NCBI RefSeq assembly: GCF_029784155.1
Contig: NC_073692.1
Span: forward strand, 371,299,160 to 371,363,159
Direction: 5' to 3'
Length of the DNA stretch: 64,000 nucleotides
Source: Uranotaenia lowii
Lineage: Eukaryota > Arthropoda > Insecta > Diptera > Culicidae
Under the pieces are notes generated by a model. It saw only the letters and a program-made list of their open reading frames with translations. It was not told the DNA's origin and ran no database searches. A program made the translations under genes and the position numbers. Shown one piece after another: positions 44,835 to 58,600 of this stretch (positions within the stretch are counted from its first letter, which is position 1; the number at the start of each line of letters is the position of its first letter).

Positions 44835-46131
44835 CTCCTGTGGTGTCCAAACGGAATTACCTTTCAAGTGCTAAAATTTACATTTAATGGCGACGTCAAT
44901 AAAATTTTTAAAGTTTCTCGCCGGTCGACCGAAATGTTATCAGACTGGAGCTATTGGCATCTTCGCAGCAGCTAGTGGGAACTTCAACGATGGTCGATGA
45001 CCAAGACCTTGTGCTCAGTAATTGTCCTAGTTAGCTGTCCATTTGCATTCAACTAAACGTGGGAAGGCACAGATAAGAGCTAACTAGTGGCAGACAATAT
45101 TAGGTTTACCATTCATAGCTTTTAACAATAATAGCATAATTGTTTCTCTCAGTTAAGATTTATTTTCATGGAAAATTACTTAAAAAATATAAACCGCAAG
45201 ATTAAGGAAACAAATTTTAGCCAATTATATTTTAAAATAAATGGATTTATATGGAATTATTGATAACATGCTTGCAGAAAAAGCACAACTCGCATCAAAC
45301 CACATATACACTAGGGTGCCCTTAAATTTCATAATGTTTGGAAATCTGGAAATCGACCTCCAAATGAAAAAGGGTGTGGAGTGTGGAGAATAAACTTTCG
45401 TGTAGGGCCAGAAAGGTTCAGCCAGTGCGATCTTAAAAAAAAAGTTAATTAATAAAGATTAGATTAGATTACATTAGATTAGATTAAACCTTAAACGTCA
45501 AAAAAAAAAAAAATAAAAATTGTATCGAAATTTAAAACAGCTGGCTTTTTTTAAAAAACTTTTTTTTTTGCCAATCATATTCATTTTCATCTGATCAAAG
45601 TGTGTGCTTACCGTTAGATTTTTTTTTCAATATCAATACCATTAAAAGATGCGATTTTTTGTGCACTTAAAGATTGTTAAACACATCAGAGTACACACTA
45701 GAGTACTGTAAAAGATTTAGGAGAAGTAGGCGTCGGTTGAACGTGACAGACGTGATTTTCCGGAGCTGCGCAATTTAATATTATCAAAAGTTGAACAAAT
45801 TATTGTAAATTTTAATTCAATTGTCAATTTTTCTTGTTGTTCAACCGGGAATACCAACAGTGATAACGTGGTGGATAGTTTTATCTGTTGAACGGCATTT
45901 TGTCGAACTGTCTGGTGTTGTGAAATATTTGATCATAAATGGGAGTTGAGGATTCGAGGAGGAATAAAACAATTTGAGAAATTTTGGCCTCTAGGAGCAT
46001 GGTTAATGATGTTTTGATAATGGGACCTATAACAATCGAAAGTTCTGAAGCCGTTCTGCCGCCTCTCACGTCTTGCCGGTGTATGAAATATCCACGGGAT
46101 TTTCCCATTTGATACAGCCCACTTCACAATA
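44835..46131. other. Intergenic; ATTAG microsatellite
   Basis: A short (ATTAG)n-like run lies at about 45451-45486. A CACTAGGGTGCCC motif near 45310 resembles the end of a small hAT-type element, but the partner end was not found. No gene. Confidence 0.5.
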
Positions 46132-47274
46132 ACTTACTTACTTAATGATCCCGCACCGATCCTCCGGTGCCTAGGGCCGTGGTAAAATACCTCTACTGTT
46201 GACGATCCGGAGCCAGCGTCTTCACCTGGTTCCAGTCAAGATGCTCGTCGACAGTTCGGATTTCAGCGGCTAGGCTTCGCCGCCACGAGTTTCTTGGTCT
46301 GCCTCTTCTTCGATGTCCTTCTGGATTCCAATCTAGCACCTCTCTGCAAATCTCGTTTTCATCTTTCCGCAGCGTGTGCCCAATCCATCTCCACTTACGT
46401 TCCCGAATCTCGATTTCTAACGCCCTTTGATGACACCGGCGATGTAGTTCCTCATTCGAGATCCAGTTGCCAGGCCACCAAGCGCGGATGATATTCCGCA
46501 GGCAGCGGTTTACAAATACTTGCAGTTTTCGCGTCGTTACCGCATATGTGCATCAAGTTTCGCACCCGTACAGCAATACGGATTTGACGTTTGAGTTGAA
46601 GATTCGGATTTTCGTTCGTAGAGAGATCTGGCGTGACTGCCAGATGTTTCGGAGACTCGCAAACGCAAATCGGGACTTTCTGATCCGGCTTTCGATGTCT
46701 TTCCGGGTACCACCATCAGGCGTTATCTGGCTACCAAGATACTGGAAGCACTCCACTTTCTCAACTTGTTGCCAGCTACCATGAAACTGGAGGGATTTCC
46801 TGTGTTGATCTCCATCGACTTGGTCTTTCCGACGTTGACTTTGAGACCTGCTGGCTTGGAACATTCGGTGAGGTCCTCGAGTTTGCTCTGCATATCCGGT
46901 TGTGTTTGCGCGAGCAAAACAATATCGTCAGCCAGGTCAAGGTCGTTCAGTTGCTCCATTGTTGAAGGATTCCACGGCAATCCTCGGTTCGGTGCACAGT
47001 CGATCGATCCAGTCAGAATCTCATCCATTACCATTAGAAAAAGTAGCTATGATAAGATACATCCTTGTCTCACTCCAGCAGTTACCGGGATTGGTTCGGA
47101 CAAGACACCGTCGTGCAAGACCTTGCACGAAAATGCCTCGTATTGTGCTTCGATGAGATGGACTAGTTTCTCTGGGACCCCTCGTCGCCTTAGAGCCGCC
47201 CAGATGTTTTCATGGTTAAGTCGGTCGAATGCTTTTTCGAAATCAACGAACACCAGCAGAACCACTTCAAAATT
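46132..47274 (-). mobile_element. LINE (non-LTR retrotransposon), 5'-truncated copy with RT domain
   Basis: The minus strand carries RT motifs FVDFEKAFDRLNHENIW and VTAGVRQGCILS (47265-47047), then across frameshifts LNDLDLADDIVLLAQTQPD with the ADD active site (about 46955-46900), then the same C-terminal region as 2290-2952. The 3' tail is AAGT repeats. An 11 bp target duplication ACTTCACAATA lies at 46121-46131 and 47275-47285. Several frame breaks make it inactive. It is of the same family as 2290-2952. Confidence 0.88.
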
Positions 47275-47285
47275 ACTTCACAATA

Positions 47286-47736
47286 TGTATTCACATTCGC
47301 AGTAATAATCAGCTGGATTCCATGTTCCAATAGCTGCATTTGTACTAAAAAAAAACTTATTTTACGGAGCGAAAATGTTGACGTCCTTACAAGGCAACGC
47401 CTACTTTAATTCCGAATCACATTTTGTTTGACAGAAGTTTGACATTCAAAAGTAAGTTCGTGGAAAATAGATTTCCGGATGGGCTGCTGAGGTCTTTGGT
47501 GAGACCGTCAATGTTCCGAAAATCAATCATTTTCACTGAGTCATGCTTTACTGCATTCTGAGCTACAGAATCGAAGCAGTCAATTTTTTCTTCTCCATTC
47601 AAACCATAAAATCAATCATGCATGACGCTCCTGTATTTGAAATACTCTTGCAAAACATGATGCGGTAAAGAAGGACGCAGACTATCAGCTATGAACGTCT
47701 CGATGATGATTGCCTTCCTTGATGATTTTTACCTTC
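47286..47736. other. Intergenic, no gene recognised
   Basis: No feature seen apart from short frames without domains. Confidence 0.4.
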
Positions 47737-47738
47737 TA

Positions 47739-48532
47739 CAGGGTGACAAAAAAGTCCGGTCACACTTTTTTGGAGTCGCCTGTAGCCTACACGTTGCATC
47801 TCTCTGGTGCCTTCTATATGTCAAATGAAAGGACTAACCTTGCTGCCCAAAGTGGCAGAGTTTCGTTTCTGTGCAGTTTGTTTACATTGAGTTGTGAGCC
47901 ATGGCAAAGTTAAGGGCAGCTGTTATCGCTGCTCGGTTTGGCGCGCAGATGACCAGCTCTTTTTTTCGGACGAGAAGCTTTTCGTTTTGGAGCAAACAGT
48001 CAATCGCCAAAATGATCGAGTTTATAGTGTGAGCCTCCAGCAAGCTCCTGCAGACAAGCTGAACGGTTCCCGGTTCCAAAATTAGACGTCAGTCCTGCTT
48101 GCTGACAGATGGCGCAGCATCCCACACCGCAAAGGTTGTTCAAGCGTGATGTGAGAAAAAGTTGACCGATTTCATTTCGAAGAATGAATGGCCTCCGTCG
48201 TCTCCGGATCTGAATCCACTGGATTGTTTCGTGTGGGGATACATGACGTCGAAGTTGAACGACTATAAAATAGCAAATTTGGAGCAATTCAAGCGAGTTA
48301 TCACGAAAATCTGGGACGAGATGCCGATAAAGCAGGTGCGCGCCGCTTGCGACGACTTTCCGAGACGTCTGAAGCTGGTACGATCAGATAAAGGTGGTGT
48401 AATTCCGAGGTATCGTCTGTGAAGTATCTTTATGAGTTACTGAATAAAGCTTTGAAAGCCAGATTCAGATTTTCTTCTTATTCTTTGAGATATTGAGGTT
48501 TTCCTGTGTGACAGGTCTTTTTTGTCACCCTG
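47739..48532 (+). mobile_element. Decayed mariner-type DNA transposon
   Basis: Terminal repeats of about 30 bp begin CAGGGTGACAAAAAAG at both ends, with TA duplicated at 47737-47738 and 48533-48534. The interior retains mariner transposase pieces in several frames: FFSDEKLFVLE (first catalytic Asp, about 47958), LTDGAASHTAKVVQA followed by a TGA stop (second Asp, about 48100), and WPPSSPDLNPLDCFVWGY (third Asp, about 48190) to the C-terminus RYRL at 48420. The N-terminal DNA-binding domain is missing. At 794 bp it is about 60% of full length. Confidence 0.9.
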
Positions 48533-48534
48533 TA

Positions 48535-50804
48535 GGATCACAACTGATATGTATCAGTTTTGAGCGATCTGTGGAGGCTATCAGTTGATTTTTTAATTTT
48601 CGCTGTGCATAGAAGGACAAATCATTACTAGGTCACCGCAATGTGGTGTCCAGCATGTGCTACGACTTTTTTTTATGCATTTGGTGCTCGAATTTCTTCA
48701 ATTTTTCCTTCTGATACGTTCATGATCGTCTATCAATAACGAACGTTATACACAATGATGCGTGGATAGACGTTCGTGAATGATTGTGGGAGCGACGTTC
48801 AAAATGTATCATCAAGTATGTCGATCACCTTTGAAAAGCCACGTGACAAATAGCAACGGTAGCCCTCGATGGTTCATGGTATATTTTCGTGTATCGAGTT
48901 AGTGATGATGTTCGACAAATATTCAACGGAAACCATCACCATGTGCGTATCACATCACTCGGAGGTATACGTTTTCCAGCTTGAAATAAATCCTGATTGC
49001 TTTTCTTGAGCGATTTTCCAAACATTGGAGACAAAGACTGTCCGGGTTAAAAATCTGACTTAAAACGAGGATGAAATGTGGTCAGCACTGAGCAAAGAGA
49101 GTATCAAATCTGTTCGGATAAGATGACGATCCGGTCCCCATAACAGGAATGCAGAAGTCAAACTGGTAAGGTTTCCAGTTGCACTAGCAAATGCAGCAAT
49201 TATCAAAGTGCGGGTCAAATATGGTGTACTCTACCTTGTGATTTGATCTGTGTCTATCTATGACCTTTTGTAATCAGTGCGTTGACTTACCGGTTTGTGA
49301 AGTGAGAATCTTAGTTTTAAATTTCGAAGCAAACATAGATGTTCAAGGAGGCGCTATGGCGAATGAAGGAGGACTGCTCTAAAATACCAAACACGTAAAT
49401 AAGCAGCAAGAATAGGTCAACGCAGCGCTAGCTAACACCACGTAGAACTGGAGGACACGTTACAGTAACGCTAACGCACCGTAACCGTAACCTGAAATGA
49501 TGAGAGGAATTCATAGATGGATAAGAATCCCTATGATCGTAATTAGTACGAGGTCAACGGCCTAGATCGAGAAATAGGCTCACTTTGGCCTTCTTGTTCG
49601 AGACGTCAACATCACCAGCAACCTACAATCATTCGTAACCGATCCAGGTAACCGCCATTTTGAACCCTGTCCCAGACAAACTACTAACTACTTCCGTATC
49701 CCATCATGTTCCTAAAGATCCCGAAATTCTACGCGGAAGATTCAGCCGGCTTACTTATTAAATTGCGGACCCCTGGTCCAGTGTGCATCTCCCGATTGCG
49801 AAATTTCAGGGGATTTTGAACGCCCACAAAAATCCGTCGTCAATACCCCAATACGCATCGGAGCTAGGCTGCCAATAACTCCGGGAGCCACCACTAAGGA
49901 AGTCGAGCCGCCAATTTTCGACACTTCCGTAACGGCAATCACTCCACGCTGCAACACAAGGTACGACCCAAACGATCTTTTCTGGGGAATTATCATTGGG
50001 ACGTGACCCTGAGGCTTGAGAGAGGGCTCTTGCTCCACTATTTCAGCCCGTAGGTTACACTTTTAGAGTTCCTATGTGGATTCGAGTTCGCGGTCATGTA
50101 AGCGGTAGTCAACGACAGGTGAAGTCTTAAGTCTTAAGTGTAACTTCGTCAATTATCAGCAGATACCGGATCGAAACTAGGTTACCTGCGTAGTGGCGGT
50201 CCATGTTGGTTTTGTTAGGAGAGGATTTCTGTAATTATATCAACATCAACATCAACATCATGATCTTCAATTGTACATTCCCTTTCGAATGAACAATTAC
50301 GGAGCTAACAGCGCCCTCAACGGTGCAATGAAATCGTTCAACCGTTTTTCGGAGCGTTTTGACTTCGACATTTCGAGGGATGTTTTCCGAAGAAAAGTGA
50401 TTAGGGCCTTGAGATCCCCATAGTTAGATTTAAATGTTTTGTTTTTAACTTTAATTTTAAGTAATCATTGGGATCAACATGTGATCCGTTGATCAGAAAT
50501 AAATAACAAATAACAAATCAAAAAGGAAACGTTCAACGAGCGGAACTACTCTGGAGAGCCTTCAATGGCCAAGTGGAAGCCCCCGTGAGAGGAAAAAGAG
50601 GGACCCATCGTCTGATCCCGAACGTGGAGTAATGAGCAGATATAAAATACGGTGCGATTGGACTTCAACGTTCCCGACGTGTACTCCATGAAGTACCATC
50701 AGCAGTTCGGACAAGTGACCTGTGAGGACTTGGATGCCATAAAGGGGACTCGAAGACGTGAATGTGACCGCCAAACCGCACCGCACAAACTTTTGTGACG
50801 CGAT
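48535..50804. other. Intergenic, no gene recognised
   Basis: More GC-balanced than the left of the window, with short overlapping frames but no domain recognised. An ATCAAC trinucleotide-type run lies at about 50240-50260. Confidence 0.45.
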
Positions 50805-50810
50805 TTTATT
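50805..50810 (-). promoter_or_regulatory. Polyadenylation signal of SP3
   Basis: AATAAA on the minus strand, 50 bases after the SP3 stop codon (50860-50862). Confidence 0.5.
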
Positions 50811-50859
50811 TAAGTGTTGATTAACGAAGTTGTTTGTAACTAAAATAGTTTATCTAAAT

Positions 50860-51778
50860 TCAAGGAATCGGTGGAAACTCGAAAAAGCTCTCGATCCAAT
50901 CCCTGAAGAGCAGCACTCTGGTGTAGATCCCGGGCAGACCTACTCTGCCGCACCCTCTGCCCCAGGAAACAACGCCGATCAGTTCGTTGTTCACTACGAA
51001 GGGACCTCCAGAATCGCCGCTGCACGAGTCCTTACCCCCGTGTTCTAGATCACCTGCACAGAACATGCGGTAGGAAAAGAATTCGGGGTAGTAAGCTTTT
51101 TCACAGACATGCCATTCGACAATAGGCACCTGGACGGCTCGCAGGTGGTCGGATATCAATGTATTATGTTCCTAGAAAAAAAGGCAGGAAGCTTAGCGGA
51201 TATTATGCAAGATACTCTAGTTTTCACTTACGAGGCATACAATCTCTTACCTTAGTCTTTCCGAAACCGCTAACCAGTCCGACTACACCTTCTCTGTAAG
51301 ACATTTGAGACCTAGTGATCCTGATTGGCCTGATATGCGGACCTCTCATTTCTCCCTCCACGCGCATCACTGCCACGTCGTAGTCTGTCGTGCTGCTGTC
51401 GTAGTTGGGATGGACGTGAACTTCCTTCACCTTGAATACAAGACCACCCTCACGGGTATAGGATGAACCTGCCCGGACGGTCCAGGTGTCTACGATTTCT
51501 TCAATGCTGACTTCGAAGCAATGTCCTGCCGTCAGGACCAAATTGGTGTAGCTTACAGTCTTCAGGATTGATCCTCCACAGACATGAAAGGCAAAGCTAT
51601 CCTGTATCGACACGACGTAGGGAACTCGCTTGATGTCTATCTCGAAGCCTCCAACGATGCGTCCTGATGCAGCCACCTTAAACTTGTGTTTTCGTCGTGC
51701 GGCCACTGTATCGACCCCGTTGAGCAGCTGCAGCAACAGAACAGTCACCAAATGTACCAGAATGACTATGCGAGACAT
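50860..51778 (-). CDS. SP3: secreted trypsin-like serine protease, 279 aa, two exons
   Basis: Exons 51778-51251 and 51171-50860 (donor AAG|GTAAGA, acceptor TTTTTCTAG) join at phase 0 to 279 codons plus stop. The start at 51778 opens a signal peptide (MSRIVILVHLVTVLLLQLL); a Met 15 codons upstream is less likely. A basic propeptide (RRKHKFK) precedes GR|IVGG. Triad: His in TAGHC, Asp in TDYDVAV, Ser in GDSGGP; Asp189 in KDSCSGDS. It lacks the first intron found in SP1, SP2 and SP4 but keeps the second at the same place, so that intron was lost in this gene. TATAAATG is about 90 bases upstream of the start. Confidence 0.9.
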
Positions 51779-51865
51779 GGTTGCCGATTGCGAACCACTG
51801 CCAGGTCTCTTATCGAAGTGCAATCAACTCTAAAGCTCAATCTGAACTTTGCTCTGCTCGCCTGG

Positions 51866-51873
51866 CATTTATA
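51866..51873 (-). promoter_or_regulatory. TATA box of SP3
   Basis: TATAAATG on the minus strand within CATTTTATAAATGCC, followed about 25-30 bases on by TTCAGATTG, an initiator-like site. Confidence 0.6.
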
Positions 51874-51879
51874 AAATGC

Positions 51880-52553
51880 AAGATCAAAGAAAATTTTTAA
51901 TTACTAAAATTAACATTCCACGGTAAGGCCAATACATTTATTGAAATTTTGTTCGTCAAGTATACAAAATACGACCTCCCCTTTTCATTTTGGCGACAAA
52001 GTCGCGAAAACGGTTGACGGTTCATGAAAATACCTTTTTTTACTAGATGGAAATTTGACTTCAATCCATAACAACCGGGTGTTTTTGCTGCCGTGAGTAT
52101 GGGTTCGTCCCATAAAAAACACCTTGGGCTTCATATGCCTAATGTGCCCTTTTGTTTCTCCCTATGATAGTTGTCGAGATCTACCGAAAGCTATCGCCAT
52201 TTTCTTTCGATTTCTTCGATATCAAGAAAGTGTGTTTGAACCTTGATGATAGGTTTTCGCATTTTTTAATGGGTATGTTATAACGTTGTTTATACAGCTT
52301 ATGGACAACATGGGGGCGTTCCGTTACGTGACTCGTGAAATACCACATTATTAGCTTTAGTAAAGAAATGTAAGTTCGGATGAGCTCCGATTGCAGTCTA
52401 TCCTAGCTGGCGTTTCTAGCCTGGGGAGCTTAGTGAAGTCAGCACTACGATGTGAAAGTCAGCTAGTCACGTCACGTGACTCGCAGAAAAAGGCCCATTT
52501 CTCTTGTAAAAGTTTTAAAGTTAACATTATGAATCTCTTACAGCAGTGAGATG
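51880..52553. other. Intergenic between SP4 and SP3
   Basis: No gene or clear repeat recognised. Confidence 0.45.
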
Positions 52554-52559
52554 TTTATT
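52554..52559 (-). promoter_or_regulatory. Polyadenylation signal of SP4
   Basis: AATAAA on the minus strand, 77 bases after the SP4 stop codon (52636-52638). Confidence 0.5.
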
Positions 52560-52635
52560 TTTCCCTTCTAACTAAACGGCTGAAACAGATCTGTTTTTTT
52601 TGAAGTATTCCACGAGACCCTAACGCCAAATCCAA

Positions 52636-55600
52636 TTAGTTCAAGTAGCTCTTTATCCAATCAATGACATCCAGCATTTTTATGTATATCGATGGAGAAT
52701 CCGGAGCTTGGCATGGCTCTCCATTATTGTGTATTGCGACCAGTTCGTTGTTCACTACTAGGTTGCCAAAAAAAGCGCAATATCCTTCATCCGGGCCAAC
52801 GGGTGAATTAGCACAGAGCATCCGCTCAGTGTATTCTGTGATTGGTGGGGAAAATGTTCCGGCACATTCTTCGCTACTCAAAATTGTCACGTTGGTTTCC
52901 TGCAGTGCACCGAAACTCCAGGAACTGGCCTGAAACAAGTTGAAATAATTGTTGCTCATCGTTGATTTTTGAGGAGGTTTTACTTCGGTGACAAATAATA
53001 TGAAATTTAAAAAAAATGCGAGAGAAAGCTAGGCAATTAAATGACTGAGAGAATGTAGGTAGGTATGCAGTTTTGACATATGAGACACACAAACTTACAT
53101 CTGGGCGCTTAAAACCGGTGACCTCTCCGACAACGCCGGGCGCGTAAGAGTCTTGTGAGGAAGCGAGGCCTATCTGCTTCGAAACTGAACCCTCCAAGTG
53201 GCCTTCCAAAAACACCAAGGCCACGGCATAGTCCGTTTTTAGATAAACATGTTTGGGATGGGAGATGACTTTCTCCACCTTCAACACGGTCCCACCTTTA
53301 TCGCTATAAATCGATCCTGCCCGGATATGATCAGCTATGCTGGAAAAGCTGCAAAATAAAAAAAAAAAGATGTATTTTAAGACTTTACCATGTTATAGGA
53401 CTACACTAAAGAGACTATAGTAAACAAAGAGGCGCCATCTGATCCCTTTCGAAATAATGAGCTTGCAACTCTGCTGTAGGGCTGCATTTAAGACTGCTTG
53501 GTTTTGCTCGATTGGAATGACACTGACAGAAAATCAAAAATTCCAATCGTGACATTTCGTCTCTTTAGCTGCGTTCAATCGTAAGTAGCGATTGGTTTCG
53601 ACTAGTTTCTGTCAAGTGGTCGTTGTTCAACGGGCTCATGTTTTGGTCGAAACAGGTCTGGTCGTTGTTCAACGGAGCAAGTTGAAATCGATCGAAACTA
53701 GTCGAAACCGATCCAGCTCGAAAGCAGGATTTACTGGGATTTCGGATAGGCCAGGAGAAAACACGCGGTTTTACTTTAGATCGATAACAAAAGACGTGTG
53801 TATTCGATAGAATGAACTTTTAGATTGAAAAGAAAATGGCACTTGTTCTCTCTCCATAGTCGCCGTCTGGTGGGGGCAAACCTGGCAGTGGTTGCCATCT
53901 CAACACCCCTGCTCAACCACGGCAAGGTCCGATTCCTAAGGTTGACCGTAGTTTCTTGAAGGCACCCGATGGCAGTCCCTTCGTCATGATGTCCGCTTGT
54001 TGATCCGTTGAACAAACGAACTGTACCGCAACCTCCTTACGTTCGATCAGCTCTCTTAAGAAACGATACTTGGTATCCACGTGTTTCAAGCGCCCATAGT
54101 CCTTGGCGTTTTCGACGATTCGTATTGTGGATTGATTATCCTCCAAAACCTGTATTGGTTCCAGCTGTTCGTGCCCAAGACTCAGAAGAATTCGTTTCAT
54201 CCACAGTGTATGGCATGCAGCCGTCACCAGCGCTGCAAGCTCCGCTTCAGTAGACGACAACGAGACTGTTTGCTGTTTTCTCGTTATCCAACTAACCGTA
54301 CATCCAGCAACTTTGAAGACACAACCCGTGATGGATCGACGGTCGATGATGTCGTTTGCCCAGTCGGCATCAGAAAACACCTGCAGCAGTTTCTCTTCTG
54401 GTTTCGCCTCGTACACCAATCCAAAATCAAGGGTCCCCTTGACATACCGAAGAACCCGTTTGAGGTGAACCCAGTGTTCCTCATTCGGGCAAGACTGGAA
54501 CTGGCTGTAGTAGTTCACGGCAACTGCTAGGTCGGGGCGAGCCGTGAGCGAGGCATACATCAGGCAGCCTACTAGCTCTCGATAGGGCTTATTCGTTCTG
54601 CGATCTTCGATTCCCTTTTTCAATCGCAGGCGATTCTCCATTGGGGTGGAAATGGGTTTGCATTCAATCATCTCGAAACGTTTGAGTAAGCTCTCCAGGT
54701 ATCCTCTCTGGCCAATGCTCATGATACCAGCTCCTACGTCTCTCTTGATGGTCATGCCGAGGAATTGTTTTACTTCCCCAGCATCTGTCATATCAAACTC
54801 CTCACTGAACCTTTGTTTGTACATCTTCACAAGGTCCAAAGACGCTCCAACGATCAGAATGTCATCAACATAAACTATGACAATGATCTGCTGCTGTTTC
54901 TCACCAACCGTGTACAGACACTGGTCATCAGCACTCTGTTTCAACCCCAGCTTCTCGGTGAACTCATGGAATCTCTGGTTCCACGTTCTGGACGCTTGCT
55001 TTAGTCCATAAATAGCACGGTGAAGTCGACAAACTAAATCCTTCCCCTGCTGAAACCCATCCGGCTGGGTCATGTAAATTTCTTCACTAAGAACACCATT
55101 CAGGAATGCCGTTCGCACGTCCATTTGATGTATGTACAAACGGTCCCGGTTCGCAAGCGCTAACACCATCCGAAGAGTATCCAATTTAGCCACCGGCGAA
55201 TAGGTCTCGGTATAGTCGAAGCCTTGTTTTTGAGTAAAGCCTCTGGCTACCAATCTCGCCTTATACCGATCAGGAACCTCACCATCGCCGTGTTTAATGC
55301 AGAACACCCATTTGCAGGTTACAGCCTTCCTGCCCTTGGGAAGCTTCGTTAGCGTCCATGTTTTGTTTCGCCGCAGGGAATCCATTTCGTCGTCAATGGC
55401 CGCTTTCCAGTTGGCCCAATCCGCACGACATTTCAGCTCTTCAATCGTGCTCGGAATGTTGTCGACGTAGCTTATTGCACTCAACGCAAACACAGCATAC
55501 TCAACATCAAAATCTCTATGCCACGCCGGAGGGGCACGATCTCGCTGCGGTCTTTCGTTCGGTGCTTCGTTTTCGGAGAGCTCTTCGGTTGTACTGGACT

Positions 55601-58600
55601 GACAACTCTCAAAACCCTCGAAATCCTCGGACGTCGTCATAACACTTTCATTACCTTCGAGCTCATCCTCAATTTCCACAAGAGGATTCGATGAAACTTC
55701 GACGCACTTTTCAACCGGAATCAATTCGAGGTTCACACTTTCTTCGACTTGCGTCTCCACAAAAACCACATCACGAGCGACGACAATCCGACGCTGTTTC
55801 GGATTCCAGATTCGGTAGCCATTCGAAGAACAGCCAACGAAAACACCACTCCACGCCTTGGAGTCTAGCTTCTTCCTGAGCTGCGACGGGACGTGCACGA
55901 AAACTGAACTCCCAAACACTTTCAGCTTCGAAACATCCGGTTTTCTATTCTCCCACAGCTCAAAAGGCGTTTTCACTTCCGTCACTGCACTTGTGGGGCT
56001 CCTATTCAGCAAGTAGGCGGCCGTTTGCACGGCTTGTCCCCAAAACTCCTTGCTCACACCCGAATCGAACAGCATCGCCCTCGCCTTCTCTACGAGCGTG
56101 CGATTCATACGCTCGCTGACCCCATTTTGTTGAGGGGTGTAGGGTACCGTCATCTCCAACTGTACACCTTTTTCCGCACAAAACTTCCTGAAGGCTTTCC
56201 CGGTGTACTCCCCACCGTTATCGCACCGCAAGCGAGAGATTTTCTTGCCAAACTTGGCCGTCACTATTGCTTCGTACGCCTTGAAGCAACGCAGCACATC
56301 ACTTTTCTGCTCCATCAAGTACACCATGGTAAAATGCGTCCAATCATCGGTGAACGTGACGAAAAATCTCGAACCGAACTTCCCGACCGGCGACACGGGA
56401 CCACATACGTCCGAGTGGACCAGTTCGAGCACACGCGACGATCGTCTCTCGACAGACGATGAGAACGGCTTCCGAGCCATTTTCCCGGCGATACACGATT
56501 CACAGGTTAACGTTGCACCTTGTTTCTTTTCAGTGTCTATTTTCAGTCCCGACACCATATCGTTACGAACGAGCACTTCCAAGTTCTTCGCGGAAATGTG
56601 GCCATACCGACGATGCCACAGCTCAAAATTCGACTGAGCTACACCGCACGACAACAACGATTTCTCACTAACACTGTTCCCGATCGGCCGAAAGTCCAGT
56701 TCATACAGTGTTTCGCGACGCGTTCCGCTGGCTACGATTTCCGAATCACGATAAATCAGCACTTTTCCTTGTCCGAACACTACCCGCATGCCAGCTTTTT
56801 CGACCCGCAATACCGAAAACAAATTGTACCGTAGTTGCGGAATGAACAAAACATTTTTCACTGTGCACTCAATGTTTTCGCCATTCGCAATCGATAACAC
56901 TTTCACAGTTCCGATGTATTCTGCCACAAGGGACTCGCCGTCCTTCGCAACAGCAATTTCGATCGGTTTCTTCAATCGACGAATTTCCGTGAACAACTCC
57001 TTATCTCGGACCAAATGTTCCGATGCTCCGGAATCGATGAACCACTTGGTTCCACGCACTTTTTGTGACACACAGCCAGTCACACCGACGAAACACACTT
57101 CATCCGGATTATTTTTAACACCATCGGCAACATTTGCTTTCGGGTACCGATTCACTTTCTGAAACGACTGCTTCTTCTTTTCCGGACAGTCCACTAACTT
57201 GTGTCCTTCCTTCTTACACCGAAAACAACGGAACTTTTTCGGTTGTCTCACTCCCGAGAACACGGCGGAATCACTACTGGAGGGCAACTTCAATTCGATG
57301 CCCTTCTGTTTCGTTTCCTCGTCGAGAAGTCTACACTTGACGAACTCCATCGTCAAATTTTCTTCCGGCATCGTTTCGATTGCCGTGACAACGGTAGAAT
57401 ACGACGGACCAAGAGTGAGCAGCAAATGACACACTGCTGCCAGCTCATCCATGTCCGCACCTGCACCACGATATTCACGCAACAACTTGTCGAAACAAAG
57501 AAAATGTTCTTGAAGTTGTCCTCCCTCGAAACGCATGTCCAACATTCGACGCAGGAGGGACATACGGCTAGCGATGCTCTTCCTTTCAAAAACCCGTCTC
57601 AGCGCGTCCCAAATTTGTTTTGGGGTTTCCTTTTCTTGCACGTACTCGAGCTGAGTGTCATGATGTCTGTTCAATCAACTCTAGTAGAAACGGGTCGAAA
57701 CAAGTAGAAATGGATTGATAGTTGATCACCTGTCTCTTTCCAATTGACTTCGACCGACTTCTACCAAGTCGAAACTAATCCTGCTGCCGAGCTGGATTGG
57801 TTTCGACTAGTTTCAACTTGCTCCATTGAACAACGACCTGACTAGTTTCGACCAAAACATTGGCTCGTTGAACATCTATCAGTTAACAGAAACCAGTTGA
57901 AACCGATTTTTACTAACGATTGAACGAAGCTATGGATTCGAGCAATAATCATCGATTTGCACGACCGCTGCCGCTTCCTCCAAATATCGCGCCTCTTCCT
58001 TTTCTCCTGCCGCTGTGCCACTGTGTCGTCTTCATTCTCCTGCAGCTCAACCAAATCTTCCAACTCCATTAAAACGCAATCCCACAACTCATGCTCCTCC
58101 AAGAGCACCTGAACGCGGAACTTCCACGCGGAGTAATTTGTCCCGTCGAGCAACGCAACGAAGAAACGTTCATTCTTTAAAACTTCCATTTTCGCGACAC
58201 GGCACCGGATGTCCTGGGCCCATAACCTACTGGGATTTCGGATAGGCCAGGAGAAAACACGCGGTTTTACTTTAGATCGATAACAAAAGACGTGTGTATT
58301 CGATAGAATGAACTTTTAGATTGAAAAGAAAATGGCACTTGTTCTCTCTCCATAGTCGCCGTCTGGTGGGGGCAAACCTGGCAGTGGTTGCCATCTCAAC
58401 AGGATTCATTTCTACCACACTAACACACATGCAGCGTGTGTGTCAGACAGAGAGCAAGTTTTTGTTTCGTTTTCGCCATTTCATTTTCGTCAAGTGCTCT
58501 GGATGTTTGGATTCAGTCGGCAGTCGGTTCTGTGTGTTTCGAGTCGATGGGATTGTCGCTGTGCTAACTCTTCCTGCAATTATTCCTGTGCTGTGCGGTA

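Larger units (their letters stand above)
53732..58401 (-). mobile_element. Complete Ty1/copia retrotransposon (copia-II) with identical LTRs
   Basis: The LTRs 58228-58401 (5') and 53732-53905 (3') are 174 bp and identical on comparison by eye. Target duplication GGATT lies at 53727-53731 and 58402-58406. The primer-binding site GGTTATGGGCCCAG directly adjoins the 5' LTR (58227-58214), the form used by Drosophila copia for initiator-Met tRNA. The purine tract GCAGGGG (53912-53906) adjoins the 3' LTR. One long gag-pol frame is interrupted only by element T copy c. Confidence 0.93.

Noticed and set aside
54008..57707. Many plus-strand frames of 60-168 codons
   Set aside because: They are antisense shadows of the copia-II gag-pol frame, which explains the sequence fully.
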